The notes: generated by a model not told the origin, from the sequence alone. DNA of 64,000 bases from Strongylocentrotus droebachiensis (GCA_035222895.1 JAVYIG010009862.1:1-64000), one strand, 5' to 3'. Shown: positions 11,501-23,207, counted from the stretch's first letter. Numbers and translations: made by a program.

Positions 11501-14500
11501 CTTTAAATTAAACTGCACAGTGTATACCGGTTCTTATCACTAACCTTTCACAATAACTTTATGGCAGTACTTTAACTTTGTAATCGTGTGACCAAATGAC
11601 AACGTTATCTTTAAACATCCATTAACCGTAATGGCAAGTCCAAAGTGACAATAATGAGGGTGTGTTACCTTTGTCGCAGATTCCATAAAGCTCTATTTGT
11701 GATATCAAAAGTTATAGCGACTCATTAAGAGTCGAAATAAAACATAAAGTACGTCAGAAAGTTACACTGAATCTATTATTTCTCCTATCTAATATTTAAT
11801 AGTGCACTAATATGGAAAGGGAGAAAGATAAGAAAAAGAAGAAGGGGCCAAGAAGAAATGGAGAAAAATAAGAATACCTATCAAAAGTTATTGCGACTCT
11901 TTAAGAGTCGAAAGAATACATAACATAAAGTACGTCAGAAAGTGACACTAAATCTATTATTTCACCTTTCTCCTATCTAATATTTAATATTGCACTTAAA
12001 TGGGAAGGGAGAAAGATAAGAAAAGGAAAAAGGGGGCGAAAAAGAAATAGAGAAGAATAAGAATAAAGAGAAAGAAGAAGAGGAAGAAAAAAATAAGCCA
12101 AATGAAAAGTAAAGAGTTAAAAAATTACTATTTTTTTCATATCATCGTTTCGCTTAGAATTTTAATTTAAGAATATAATACATTCAAGACCATAAATTCC
12201 TGGATTAATCACGCTAAAATTATTGGGGCTATAATTCTCTCTTTCAAAATGCACGAGTAAAGCTTGACGTAATCGTATTGAATTAAAAAGAAAAGAAAGA
12301 AAGGAAGAAAAATTAATGATGCATATTCTACAAGAAACGAATGATATATATGAAATAGCAAATTGCCAATGTATCTTTAAATATGAATTTCATAGGTAAA
12401 GTGCGCCTAACACTTGTTTACTTTTAACATTGAAACATTACTTGCGGTTCTATTATCAGTATGAATAACATTACTTTTATTTCTACTATTTCTCTGGTTC
12501 CAAATCGCCCTTGCCATTCCCGTTTCAAGTCTGCCTCTTACTACTATGTCTTGTTTATCCAGGGTATAGCCTCACACTGTTAATACTATTCTCCTCTGGG
12601 AATGTGTAATCATATTATTACCCCGGCTTTTAACCTCGTATCTGGAATCTTTATTGTTTAATAGTCTCGTCTGCATTTTACACTATTGCGTCTTTATGCA
12701 TACCATTTTACAGCATGTTTTTCTTCTTTGAATTTGAACGAAGTTTACCGAACCGACAGAGGAATATTTCTTTTGATTGGGTCTTACCGTTTTCACTTTC
12801 ATACTTCATACTCGTTGACTCTTAAAGGGATCCGGTAACTTTGTCTCAGATTCTGAAATAAAATTCTGGATTTAGCTCATGATGCAATGATAATTATAAA
12901 CCTTTAGGTCAGTCAGGAACCCCATGACTTTTACAAGCCGATCGCCTGTCTGATAATCAAGATATTTATGATTGGAATTACAAATTTTGAAAACCGTTCG
13001 CCTGACGGTTTTCATAACACTACAGTCTATTGGGGAAAACGAGTATGGTAAAACCGGTCACTCAAATATTTTTTACTTTTTTGAGGCACTTCTTGATCAT
13101 TTTGAAGCGAAATTTTTGTTAGGGCTTCAATATAACACCATATCACAGACACTGATAACACGTAGGGCCGTGTATCCCTTTAACGGGTCTCTATATTTCA
13201 GAACATAGGAGCGTATAGGTTTTATTGATGATTTAGTCTAACTAGTGTTAGGTCTCCATTATTACCGCCATCGCTTTAACTATAATTAGGATTTAAGATT
13301 GCCAAACCTCGAAAAATTGAATAGCAAGCCACAAACAACGACGCTGGTTCAAACGACACCGAATAAAAAATGACTGCTCGAGTTTTCAAATTAAATTAGG
13401 CCGAGTAAGCAGCTGTTTTACCTGCAAACTGGTGAAACCTCGAAGTTCATTGCGTCCAAACAGCATTTTAATTCGAATGACGATCCCCCCCCCCCCCCCG
13501 GTGAAAGACGCCATCGTTTCTGAATCAACGAGGCATTCCGCGTGGTCGTTATACACTTATACTTTAAGATAACCTCCATTTTTGTTAAACAGCGAGCTAA
13601 CTTAAAGTTTACGGACTGTGGCGTGAACCTCGCTAATATAATGCTGTGCAAGTAATCGTCAGTGTTCCAGTGAGGTTGACCCTCTGATAACTTTACTGCA
13701 GCAATGATATTCCATCACGCGAAATTTGAAACACATGGTGGACTTTAAAGATGATGCATTAGCAGTGGGTCTCACAATAGTAACAGCTATGATATTAACG
13801 TCTTTGAGCCCTTTACATTGTAATCATTATTACCCCTATAACTGGATTCAGCTGGTCATCCGCGCATGTTAGTGCTCCCCATTTTACAAGCGTATACATG
13901 CCAATCCAACCACATTAAAGTTCGCATTATACTAGGGTAACTGGTTGAAGAGTAGCAAATTGAGATACATGTTTTGCCAAAGGACACTAGTGTCGTACCG
14001 GGGCTCGAGCCCATGACCTGCACACTTCCAAACACTCAACTACAACACCTCTACAATAATAACAATAACGTTCGTGCAGTGCAGCCGCATTCACTTAAGA
14101 TGGTACGACACTCCCACCAGGCACTTCCATCAAGGTCGGGTAGGTCTAGCATTTTTTCTTTTTTAATAAAAAATTGCCCAATGAGGCTAAGCTTTACATC
14201 GCTTTATAGACTCTGCAGTGATTTGGACTTGACTTGTGTAGAGGTTCTGCACTTGTATCCGGGCAGTTAGATGAGAAGCCGTGCAAAAAAAAACATTGGG
14301 AAGTTTGTAAGATCGTTCTGCTGTGTTCTTAGTTTTCAAATACTCTCCTTTCTCGGCTTACATCGAATCACCGGGTCAGCGCGTTGTGTCGGGTGGTCGC
14401 GTTAAACGACCTTTTGTTAAACATGCCTTTTTATGAACGAAAAACCGGGGGTAATGTATGTGAAATAAAGCCCTCTCATCTGAAAATGGTTTCGTCCAAT

Positions 14501-16560
14501 TTACTCGACACTATGTGAAAACCGTACGGCAAATCTACGAAAGGTCGCGTCATTTTCTGCTTTTGTTTCACGAAAGGTCGTGTAACCCGACCACGTGACC
14601 GAACGCGATGGCTAAATGATTCGCAGGAAGCCCCCTTCTAAGCCTTCCCGGCAAAAATAAGAATGCATGAAATAAAACAAAACAAAAATCATATTATGCC
14701 TAAAACAATCACATACCCAAACAGCATTTCTACAAGATCGCTATCCTTGAGGTCTTCCAAACTTTGTATATGTTTTATTTAGGAGGGGCTTTTCTTTTAT
14801 TTGCTTGCTTGTGAAAATTTCGGAGTAGATTTTTTTTTTGTCACATAATTTTCAGAAAAGCGTGCCTCCGAAATATTTATCCGCCAATAACTAAGGACAT
14901 TCGTTTTAAAGCGTGGTACGTATCATATTCTGTATCAGATTGCAGGAAATGGAAAAACATATCGTTTCAACCTACTTCTAAAAAAACAAGGTCACAAAAA
15001 CATGAAGAAGACATAGTAACAAACATGATGGGGAAAAAGTCATTAAAAAACAATTGTCATCAGTACAATATAGACTAAATGGAAAATCGTCGGATCAATG
15101 GCTTTAACAAAACATGTCACGGGGGAAAAAGTGCTCTGTTTTCATTCAATTCATTGTCATGGTGATACATTTTTGATTTGGTAGTCTCCTGTGAGGTTTT
15201 TGGATGGGGAAAATTATAAATGCAGGTGAATTCGAATCACAGACGGAAAATAAGAAAACGTTATCGTAGACAACAGTGAAGAAAATCTCAAAAAGCGACA
15301 AATTGAAGACTGTGGTTGACTTTAAAAGAAAACTAAAAACACACCTATAATGACAAGTGTGTTTTCTCCTTTAAGTGAATCAATAACAAGGTTGACGGAA
15401 AAAAACAAGTTATTTTTGTATGAAATGTTACCTATTATATTCCTTTTACTGTACTTACCCTCTGACATGCAACGAGTCGTGAACAAAGTCTCAAACAACA
15501 AAGATATGTATGGTTTTCTTTGAAGGCGTCACTGTGCAACACCCTTCAACAGTATTTCTCCCAACCAATTTTTGAATTTTTTCCTATCATTTGTCCATGC
15601 AAAAAAACTGTCAACACTTGAATGTTTGGAATTGTATATAGAGCGAAATCATTGCTTTGTGAAGATTTACATTCACCTAAAAGTTAATTGAGTTATATAG
15701 TCGGGAGAATTAATGAAACGACCAGATCAGTTTCCCCCAATTTTTATCATCAATAATGGTCCGTTTTCACTCAAACTTTCAGATCACCTTTAGTTGTACA
15801 TCTAGCATCGAAGTCTCTACCTTAACACCATTTCCTCTCATCTGAACAATGTTACCAAGAACCTTTAATATATTTCGTTTTAAGCAAATTCAGAGTATTT
15901 ACATGCCATTAATATGTTTATTGAATGCGCCTTGAGCACCATCTGGCTTGATATTTTTCGAAATATAAATGTCTGCTTTACAATGTGGAATGAATACTCC
16001 TAAAAATATAATATGGTGCATTGAACCATCGTTGAACCTGACTTCCGTGAAGAAAGTGACAAAAGCTGTAATTATAATTGAACTATCGTCGAACATACAA
16101 ACAAAATATATACAAAGGGGAACACCAATTTAAAAGATGAAATAGTAATAACGATAATGACTTTAATAATGACAATGATATAATTGGAAATAGTAAAGAA
16201 ATCCCTAAACGAGGAATTTAGACGTAGGTTTAAAAAAAATCTTTAAACAAATCATTGTGAAGAAAAAAAAGCCAACAGGCAAAAATAAACCGTAAAATAA
16301 AGGAAATATATCAAGTACGTTCGAGTTCGTATTTTAAATGCTCTGATGTGGAGTCGAAAGAAATGTTGGTTTGATTCATATTGAATACATAGTAAAAAAC
16401 AGTTAAGGTCAATCACCGTCCTCTTAATTTCATCAAAGCATTTATGTAATCATTTCACGACAAGCACAGTTTGAAACAAAATGTAATAACTTTACTGAAA
16501 TGGCTTACCGATGGAGTAAGACAAAGCGAAGATCAACAGGACTGCTTGATGTATATTCAT
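3674..16560 (-). CDS. CUB / LDLa / leucine-rich-repeat receptor, 5' part (LRR-GPCR-like)
   Basis: I assembled ten coding exons on the minus strand from splice sites and phase: 16560-16509, 8837-8716, 8234-8009, 7534-7391, 6496-6386, 5992-5845, 5597-5526, 5204-5133, 4514-4443 and 3745-3674. Phases match at every junction. The product begins with a signal peptide (MNIHQAVLLIFALSYSI), then a CUB domain split over two exons, two LDL-receptor class A modules, a linker with two Cys, and four LRRs of 24 residues. About 363 residues are visible. LDLa modules followed by LRRs on 72-nt phase-2 exons are characteristic of relaxin-receptor-like (RXFP) and snail GRL101-type GPCRs; the seven-helix part is not in the window, so that identity is inference. 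Intron 1 is 7.7 kb. The last visible donor, at 3,673, is intact. A soluble LRR protein is the alternative. Confidence 0.8.
4780..5095. repeat. GGA/GCA purine-rich low-complexity tract
   Basis: Intronic run of imperfect GGA, GCA and GAA triplets, with internal near-repeats around GCAGCATAAGGAGGAAGGGG at 4,797 and 4,890. The long minus-strand open frame is Leu/Pro/Ala low complexity and not a gene. Confidence 0.85.
5845..5992 (-). CDS. Receptor exon 6: linker/LRR N-cap
   Basis: A 148-nt exon, phase 1 in and phase 2 out, with donor GTGAGT. It encodes GFICGYAPYN, HYCGPSDWLPFW and ends VTATVTTIL, the start of the first LRR strand. Two Cys and two Trp suggest an LRR N-terminal cap, but I recognise no named domain. 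Confidence 0.65.
6386..6496 (-). CDS. Receptor exon 5: LDL-receptor class A module 2
   Basis: A 111-nt symmetric phase-1 exon after acceptor CTTCGCAG. It encodes DCPAHGYQCNGTDICLL, LCDGWYDCPQ and GDDEYNCG with all six cysteines in LDLa spacing; the usual SDE is GDDE. Donor GTAGGT. This is the clearest module in the gene. Confidence 0.88.
6584..6885. repeat. ATC/ATT trinucleotide-rich intronic tract
   Basis: Imperfect TCATCA/ATTATC repeats in the intron between the LDLa exons. They leave several open frames on both strands with His/Ile/Met-biased translations, which are not credible genes. Confidence 0.85.
7019..7130. repeat. ~110-bp foldback MITE
   Basis: GGGCATTAGTAAGAATTACC at the left is mirrored by GGTAATTTTACTTATGCCC at the right, making inverted ends of about 25 bp with one or two mismatches. 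A separate GACCGGTCATTA palindrome pair follows at 7,223-7,257. Non-coding and intronic. Confidence 0.7.
7391..7534 (-). CDS. Receptor exon 4: LDL-receptor class A module 1
   Basis: A 144-nt symmetric phase-1 exon encoding SCGKSPDN, FACSSG, RCDGKADCHDASDEASCG. The calcium-binding pattern CDG..DC.D.SDE..C is intact, but only five of the six canonical cysteines are present; the third falls at MQYIDI. This may be a structurally altered module. Confidence 0.85.
8009..8234 (-). CDS. Receptor exon 3: C-terminal half of CUB domain
   Basis: The 226-nt exon runs from phase 0 to phase 1, with acceptor TTTTCAG and donor GTAGGT. It encodes the FLSLERVWDTLTL strand pair and ends in VVVEFCTDDRVEDGGFALDF, the usual CUB C-terminal F.SD....GF.L.Y pattern. 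The acidic residues common in calcium-binding CUBs are only partly present. Confidence 0.8.
8716..8837 (-). CDS. Receptor exon 2: N-terminal half of CUB domain
   Basis: The 122-nt exon starts in phase 1 after CCTAACAG and ends in phase 0. It encodes CDCSSEYL, SPGFPDSYP and WTLEIPE, matching the opening of CUB domains (Cys, then SPGFP..YP, then W.I). The donor is a weak GTTCGT, so the exact 3' edge is the least certain part of the model. Confidence 0.75.
9043..9735. repeat. Three tandem ~240-bp direct repeats
   Basis: The block CATAGAATATGAAAGGTGATG, CTGTCAAACTTGATTTCAT, AGCTACAAGCCCA, then GTCGATTGTGG and AAAAAGGACATGTAGG occurs three times, starting near 9,046, 9,282 and 9,530. The copies differ by scattered substitutions and small indels, so the duplication is not recent. 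Non-coding. Confidence 0.88.
11700..12050. repeat. Two tandem ~178-bp direct repeats
   Basis: TATCAAAAGTTAT, AGAGTCGAAA, ACATAAAGTACGTCAGAAAG, CTCCTATCTAATATTTAATA and GGGAGAAAGATAAGAAAA occur in the same order at 11,704 and 11,881. They end in an A/G-rich stretch. No function seen. Confidence 0.85.
13796..14075 (-). repeat. tRNA-derived SINE, reverse orientation
   Basis: Read on the minus strand, a tRNA-like head with a B-box-like GGGCTCGAGCCCC is followed by CACTAGTGTCCTTTGGCAAA, GTAAAATGGGGAGC and GGGGTAATAATG. The block after the B box matches the plus-strand SINE at 32,780 (CACTAATGTCCTTTGGCAAG), which makes the family assignment firm. A-box identity is weak. Confidence 0.65.
14378..14608. 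repeat. Foldback repeat with GACC-rich ends
   Basis: GTCGGGTGGTCGCGTTAAAC and ACGACC at the left are roughly mirrored by AAAGGTCGTGTAACCCGACC and ACGTGAC at the right, about 230 bp apart. Possibly an old MITE; ends not exact. Confidence 0.45.
16509..16560 (-). CDS. Receptor exon 1: start codon and signal peptide
   Basis: ATG at 16,560 (minus) opens 17 codons with a hydrophobic core (AVLLIFALSYS) typical of a secretory signal, then a GTAAGC donor in phase 1. Phase 1 matches the acceptor at 8,838. The 5' flank between here and 16,985 was not resolved into a promoter. Confidence 0.7.
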
Positions 16561-16987
16561 GATGCCGCCAGTATTTATCAAACTGTCTAATCAACTAAAT
16601 AATGGAGCATCTATCAATCTGCTATCTGCTCCCTTTAGGCTTGACACAACAAGAGCATTGCAGTAAGGTTTACCAAGACGTGTAAGAAAAGCAAGCAACT
16701 GACCCTTTTATACATTCACTGTGCATAGTAGTGTCATGTTAGTTCTTTAAGAAAAGAGTAAATGCACACGCGCGGAGTGCATAGCCGAAAAAGCGACTAT
16801 TTCTTATTTTCACCTTTTTCTTCTCTCCTCTCTTTAGTTTCTTTAAATATTCTCCCTCTATTATTTCCGATGAAGGGCATGACTCCGCGCCTCCAGTCCG
16901 CTAGGGTTGACGCCCCGGTCAATTAATGCTGAGAGAATAGCTACATTCACACGGCTGCAAGGTGAAGACGCAATATTCAACATCAGG

Positions 16988-17134
16988 AGGGTGTTTCACA
17001 AAGCCTTTTTTCAATGACAAAATAAAAATAATCAGTGACAAATTTGCTGATAACCAATCAGAAGCAAGGATTTCAGTAGCTTATAACAAAAACTGTCATT
17101 TGTCACTGATGACAAGTTTTGTGAAACGGGTCCC
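16988..17134. mobile_element. MITE family A, copy 1 (147 bp)
   Basis: GGGTGTTTCACAAAGCC at the left and AAGTTTTGTGAAACGGGTCC at the right form inverted ends. The interior, including GCTGATAACCAATCAGAAGC and GGATTTCAGTAGCTTATAAC, is nearly identical to the copy at 61,423-61,568. Non-autonomous, no coding frame. Confidence 0.85.
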
Positions 17135-20100
17135 TGATCTACCTAAGATATGAACTCACCCATAGTTGGGTTGATTTGCCAACAATGACGTAGCGTGGGT
17201 CTTTCTATTGAGTTGGCACTGACATGATGGAGGGGGGCAGCTGGAAAATTAAATGCGACTATAAAATGCCACTGGTGAGCGGGAGAGTGCGAAAAGGGTA
17301 CGATGGTCTTTTTTGTTCTTTCTTTTTCCTCTTCGCTCTTTCTTTTATCTATTTTTTGGCTTTTCTATTTTTAAATCTGCGTTATACGGTTGGAGGCACT
17401 GCCCCTGTGCTCCCTGTAGCCACGCCTTTGATAACTCGTACCCCTTGAAATTGAAAGAATGATCCCAACCCGATTGATAACCAACACAATATTAGCCATT
17501 CGTGGGAAAATAATGTTTGTTATCAGTCTGTTGTCCTTCTGCATGTGTCCGTCTGATCGATATTACTGCATACTAATTAAGTTGACGTTGTCAGAGTGCC
17601 ACTGTGTCTCCTATTTCATGCTCTTTGAGAGTTCTACAAGAGTCATATGACTTACAGTGGAGGCTCGAGTTACATAGTAAATATTGTGCATCAGTTCTAC
17701 AAAATCTTTTGTCTTGCAATGAACAGGTATCTCATTCAAAATTTAGTGAGAAAACAGAGCCAGATTTATGTCAATATGTTCGCAATAAAATGAGCACTTG
17801 TTAACGTTTTTTCTATGTGATAAATGTACAGCAACTCGTAAGACTGACACGCAATTCTTCCTAAATGTATAGCCATACAATGTTTATTTGTCCAATCAAT
17901 TTATTTTGACCATTGTCACAGAACGTATCGTCTTCGTTGGAGTGTTATCTCAAATTGTATTATGTTTGCACAGGAGATGTCTGACAAAAAACCGAGTTCT
18001 CTACACCGCACTATAGAAACCATAATTTGATTTTATTTGATGTATTGATGTCTGCATTTTTTCATAAAAGATAATCAGTAACAATGTTGGGAACAATTGA
18101 CATAGCAAATGCAGAAGAGCTGCATCGTACGCTTGTGCTTGAAGTGTAAGCTTGCAGCTCTTTAACCTATGATTACAGCGACAGCAAAATAAGATAATAT
18201 AAACAGGCACCCCAAAAAATAATGACCGTCACTAGATGGTGCTTGAGGCACTGCCAGTACAAACAATCCAGGGCTTCCATGGTAGTGAATGAATTTCCAG
18301 GTTTTCCATCTGCATTCATGGTTTAATTTACCTTTACTGTACTACCCCACTCCCACTATCAGTCGTGTGGCATGACCAATCGCCACACAGACATTGAGGA
18401 TTGTGTAAAGAACCGAAATCCATGATTACTATTTTATTAATGTTTTTTTATATCACTAAATATAATAACTTATACAAATGTTATGAATAAATATATATAA
18501 TCACTTGATGATCATGCAAAGTAAAGCAGTAGGGTTAAACGACACAAGTCTCGTTTAATTCCATAATTTGTTCTAAACCTTTTTATTCGAAATACTTTTT
18601 GCTGAACTGATTATTTTAATCAGTGAAGATTTGTTGCGATATAACAGCAAAATAATGCTGACAAAAGGATTTACCCCATATTAGCGAATGCCATATCACC
18701 CGAGTTATAAGTAATTATAGCAACTTGATTTAGGTTGGTCATTATTTAAATTTCGTCGTATCTATAAAATTTGCATTCAAATATTTATTTAGAAAATAAA
18801 TGTAATATATACACGAAATCTGCGACGGCTTTTTTTCATTTCTTAATCTCATCCACTTCTTTAATTCTATTTTTTTCTACATCATGACTCTTCAATAGTC
18901 TTCAATATCGTTTGATTTCATTGCATTCATTTGATGTGGGTATTTCAACCGTTTTACTTGGGTCTTTTCTATTTTTTTTTTTTTTTTCAGTGTGGTTATC
19001 TTTGAGACCTTGAGACTTTATTTTTCATGTTTGGATTATTCCATATTTAACTTTCGTTGTTTAAAAAGGGTATCTTTACAAGTACAAGATCACTGACAAT
19101 CACAATTATTTGAAACAAGTTATTATAATAGAAGTGTAGCAAAATCTACCTGCCTTAATTGGCACTGTTTTGCTGACGGGTTTGACCGCCAGTGCTTTGA
19201 TTATGGTAATAAGAGATCCGTTGATATTGACATTTTGAAAGTGGGGACAATACATCATTGAGCAGCCCGTATGATTTGTTGCTGTGAAAAGCACTATAAA
19301 TTGTTATTTTTGTTGTGAAAAGCATGGGGCATTCTATAATCATTCAGTACAAAATACACAATATTAAACAACAGAAGATAGTGTCTGCGCATTGATGGTG
19401 TTTTTGTATGTTGATAGGACTGTGAGCTATCGGAAGCCACATGTGTGATCGTAACCTTGCTGTCCATACACATAGTGGATGTGACCGCCAGGACCATTAT
19501 CATATAGCAATGCATACGAACATGTAATCAAATTTTAAGCCATCTGAAGTCAAGCAAGATGCGGACATTATATTTTGTCGTTACCTTGGAAACGTTTTTT
19601 CATGTTTTTATTGGTATTTGCGAAAAGCTGAATATATACTAGAAGCCTATTACGATCACAACTACTTTCGAAGGTTCAATTTTAGACAATTTCAAAATGC
19701 CTGTCCATCATAATTATTTTGAAATGCGCGAACAATACAATAACGTATATACGTAATCCGGAAATGACTTCTGGGATGTATAATTATGTAAAATACGGCA
19801 ATGACGTTGCCCTTGCGTTGAATTTTCGATAGAAACTAATAGATACAATTTTAAAAAATAAATATCACAATATAACTGTTTATACATCATTGACGGTGGA
19901 TGTGGGCTTCAACACCGGTTAAATCATTAATAGGCCTACATTCGAAAGCCAGAAAAACAGAAAACAGAAACACAGAAAACAACAACCTTTTCTAGACATT
20001 ATTTATTTTAAGCTGCCTGGATTTGATTGAAGTCAGAATCTTTTTCACTTAATTCCATGACCAAGGCTGGAAGTCAATTCAATTCAACTTAGCCTACTTA

Positions 20101-21179
20101 ACATTAATATTGTCATCCATCAAAATAATTGTGTTTTTTACAGAGTATCATTAACATTATATTCAGACAATAGTGACAAGGGCAATAAACAAGGTTATTG
20201 CGTATTTTCGAAGTTTCTTAAATCCGAAGAACCCTGTATCGTTTTCGAAATTACGAATCTTCTGAATATGTACCCTATTTTCATTCTCGGAATTATGAGA
20301 TTTATGTCTTTTTCGGAATTACGAACCTTCGGAATAATGCATTAATAAAATTTCTATTTTAATTACAGAAATAAGATAAAGGAATTTAATGCAGATCAGT
20401 CTACACATATCTATAATCTATGACACCACATTCACATCCTTCAGGCTTACATAAACATCAAAATTATACACACATGGTACAGTATTATGATTATAAAAAA
20501 TAACAACATAGAGAATGAAATAGGTCCGTGTTAAATAATGTTTACTGATAAAGGCCTTACCTTAAAAAAAAAAAATCTTATTGAAAATTCGAATAATATA
20601 ATGTGCTCTAGTCATAATGGGACTGAATAATAATAGTTATTAATAACAAAAAGATTATTTCGTTTTAGAAGATTTTCTCTATGTATCACATGGCGAAAAG
20701 AACATTATATCCGATAAAAATAAAAGTATATCTTATCTTAAATGATTTAATACAAAATGTTGCACATAAATATTTGAATTAAATTTTCTTTCCTCTTTTT
20801 ATGCAATAATTATGACGAGATGAAAAAATATCAGTGAAGAAGTAAATAATCGTTTGTTTTGTTGTTGTTGTTTTCGTCCTCATGCCATAACAGGAACTAA
20901 AAAGATGAGTTACTGCATAACGTACTACGCATAGACTCTACATAAAAGTCAGAGACACACACAGTAACATATTCATATTGTAGAACTAAATTTAATATCA
21001 ACCAAATAGGCCTATGAATCAATTCACGGTCGTGCTGCTTAGACACTGTCTAATATTGAATTTCAGATTTGACCGCAAACAGAACAGTTTAGGATCATGT
21101 CGCAAGTCATTCTTGTGCTTTAAAATGTAGACCGAACAGCATGATACTATAAGTTGGTCAATAAATATATCCCCATCCT
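17135..21179. other. Intergenic, no confident gene
   Basis: AT-rich DNA between the receptor 5' end and the GPCR. A T run lies at about 18,971-18,988, and the interrupted TTCGGAATTACGAACCTTC-like block near 20,200-20,340 recurs in part at 55,452. A possible minus-strand exon (19,279-19,149) is flanked by TTTTCACAG and GTAGAT and codes for NHTGCSMMYCPHFQNV; I do not recognise it and it may be chance. Confidence 0.45.
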
Positions 21180-22205
21180 TCAGCGCCAGTTCATTCGGCG
21201 TTTTAAGAACTTCCCACATAGTGCCCTGGCCTCTTTGTTTGTCAGTAAAAAAACCATGGGTTGGGTCCATGTGCTACTCACGGCCACCATATCAACGACC
21301 ACCTTCAACCACGCTTGCGAATTCCCTTGTACCAAAAAGAGGATCATGTACGGGATCCAAACGGCGCAGAAAGAGCCCCAAAGAAGGAGAATGGTGAAGA
21401 ATCCCTTGAATCGTTTGTAGAATCCAGCGTCCCCTTTCGGCTCTGGTTGTTCCTCGAGATCACTAACGTTGAGGTTCGAAGGAGGACGTCCCAGGTGATT
21501 ACGCTGTTGATGAAACTGTGGGCCTGTGGGAAATTTCAAATTTAGCCGTGCATCGACGCGATTTTTGCGGAGAGCGATTGCCAGAAGCTTCCCGTAAATT
21601 CCCAATGTAAGTACGAGCGCCAGACAGACAGGAAAGATAGCGAGCAGGTCGTTGACCAAAGCAGTCCGACTGGATCTTTCCTCGCGACCCAAGCATCGAT
21701 CCATCAGCACATCTGTAAACGAGGAAAAGGGAACAGATGGTATTGGCAAGTAGACACAGAAAACTATGACAATGGCAATCTGCGTTAACAACAGAGCGGA
21801 GAAGAACCTTGATTTCGTGACGATGTTGTGGTAACGCAGTGGTCTTGTGACCAAGAAGTACAAGTTAGAAGTAATGCCACATAGACACGCAAGTACGGAC
21901 AGGACGAGGGTTCGATGTAGGAAAGGAAACAACCTGCTGCTGACAGCGCACGTTTGGCGGTTTCGGAAAAAGTACCAAATTGTAGACCAGCTGGACCAAA
22001 CGATCCCAAGGACCAGGTCCAACGATGCCAAGACCCGGTAGAGAACTCGCATGTATTCTTGAAGATTCTTCTGATACGATAGGACGACTAAAACGATCGT
22101 GTTCAGAGTTACAGACGCTAAAAGGATGAATATGTAAATGATAGCCATCTCTAACGGTTTCTCTGTGTCGTTCGCCGTGTTGTTCATAACATGACCAGTC
22201 GCCAT
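21180..22205 (-). CDS. Intronless class A (rhodopsin-type) GPCR, atypical motifs
   Basis: A single 341-codon frame with seven hydrophobic segments at about residues 20-43, 54-79, 96-120, 134-156, 184-210, 268-292 and 300-322. Family landmarks are present: Asn35 (TM1), Asp63 in ASLDLVLG (TM2), a Cys86/Cys171 pair, and FCAVWIPY in TM6. N-glycosylation sites NNT and NDT lie in the short N-terminus. Two core motifs are changed: the DRY position reads NLY (residues 114-116) before FLVTRPLRY, so the G-protein-contacting Arg is Leu, and NPxxY reads TQPMVF. Loop 3 is long and polar (about 215-265). Intronless, divergent receptors are common in sea-urchin lineage-specific GPCR expansions; ligand unknown. 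Opposite-strand frames are shadows. Start chosen as the first ATG before TM1. Confidence 0.88.
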   Translation of the reverse strand: MATGHVMNNTANDTEKPLEMAIIYIFILLASVTLNTIVLVVLSYQKNLQEYMRVLYRVLASLDLVLGIVWSSWSTIWYFFRNRQTCAVSSRLFPFLHRTLVLSVLACLCGITSNLYFLVTRPLRYHNIVTKSRFFSALLLTQIAIVIVFCVYLPIPSVPFSSFTDVLMDRCLGREERSSRTALVNDLLAIFPVCLALVLTLGIYGKLLAIALRKNRVDARLNLKFPTGPQFHQQRNHLGRPPSNLNVSDLEEQPEPKGDAGFYKRFKGFFTILLLWGSFCAVWIPYMILFLVQGNSQAWLKVVVDMVAVSSTWTQPMVFLLTNKEARALCGKFLKRRMNWR

Positions 22206-22719
22206 TTTTAAACCTCGAATGTGAATCTGAGAATAAATACTTCATGAGGAATACAGGAGCGGAAAAAGAACCAATGTCCAGTATTCACCCCTGAACTAAA
22301 GTAATATAACGAATCTAATACAGGAAAATTGGGAGGAAAACCTGAATAATCATTATCAAAGACCGCTCAAGGCAGACAAGATATAAGTGGTCATATGGGT
22401 AAAAATTGTTTAAGTAGCATTCGTCTCCAACGTCACGTTCCTTTATTAGCAAAATATTTATTTAGTATTGACATTTAGTAGTGAAAAAGTTTCGCTTCAC
22501 TATTGGTGCATCACTCTGTTAATCTCAAGTGCCATGTAAACACGTACCGCCCCTTTTACGAGCGAGAATTACAGGATTGTCACTTTTAATTATGGTACAA
22601 GTATTTTTCTTATATTCGATCTCATCGAAACAGGGAAGTGAGTATATTTGGGTATCTCACTGCTCAAAATTGCATGTTTCTAATTGTTGCGAGCAAGTGT
22701 GTGAAACGAAAGAGCGTAG
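22206..22719. other. GPCR upstream flank
   Basis: About 500 bp of AT-rich sequence with no recognised gene. It presumably holds the receptor's 5' UTR and promoter (read on the minus strand), but I could not fix a TATA box or start site. Confidence 0.4.
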
Positions 22720-23207
22720 TAAAAATGTAATTTCGATATTAAACATATGATTTATGTGGGCACCTTGCTGCACGATGACGATATTCGGGCCCTCGCTGTC
22801 AATTAGGATATTCAGGCGCCTAATTGCCCAACATGGAGGTATTTAATGTGAGCGAGCGAAAAAGAAAGTCACTTTATTAAATATTTATTTTCACATAGAA
22901 GTACATAGTGGTTTCTAATATATTGTTTTGATGAAATGACCTTATTCCAAGATAAATTTGTAATATTACTAACATTTTCTCGCGGCACCCCTAAAGAAGT
23001 TTTGCGGCACTCCAGTTTGGAAAAACCTGCTTAATCAAACGCTTCTAAGAGAAACACTTTTCAAGGGAAATAGAAAACGCGGCCTTTACATACTTTCTAA
23101 ACAGGTGGTCACTAAAGCAGGTTCAACTAAATGTACTTGAGCATCACTGGTTAATAGCATCCACGACGGTTGAACAACAATTTACTGTAACTTCCTCATT
23201 TACCGTC

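Larger units (their letters stand above)
8838..16508 (-). other. Receptor intron 1, with repeats, no other gene seen
   Basis: A 7.7-kb stretch between the signal-peptide exon and the CUB exon. It contains two local tandem duplications, one SINE, one foldback and short G or C runs (11,229, 13,486). I saw no open frame with domain-like content and no spliced exon set on either strand. Confidence 0.6.

Noticed and set aside
19106..19515. Possible two-exon secreted protein on the minus strand
   Set aside because: One plausible exon (19,149-19,279) but no matching partner in phase and no domain; left as a remark.
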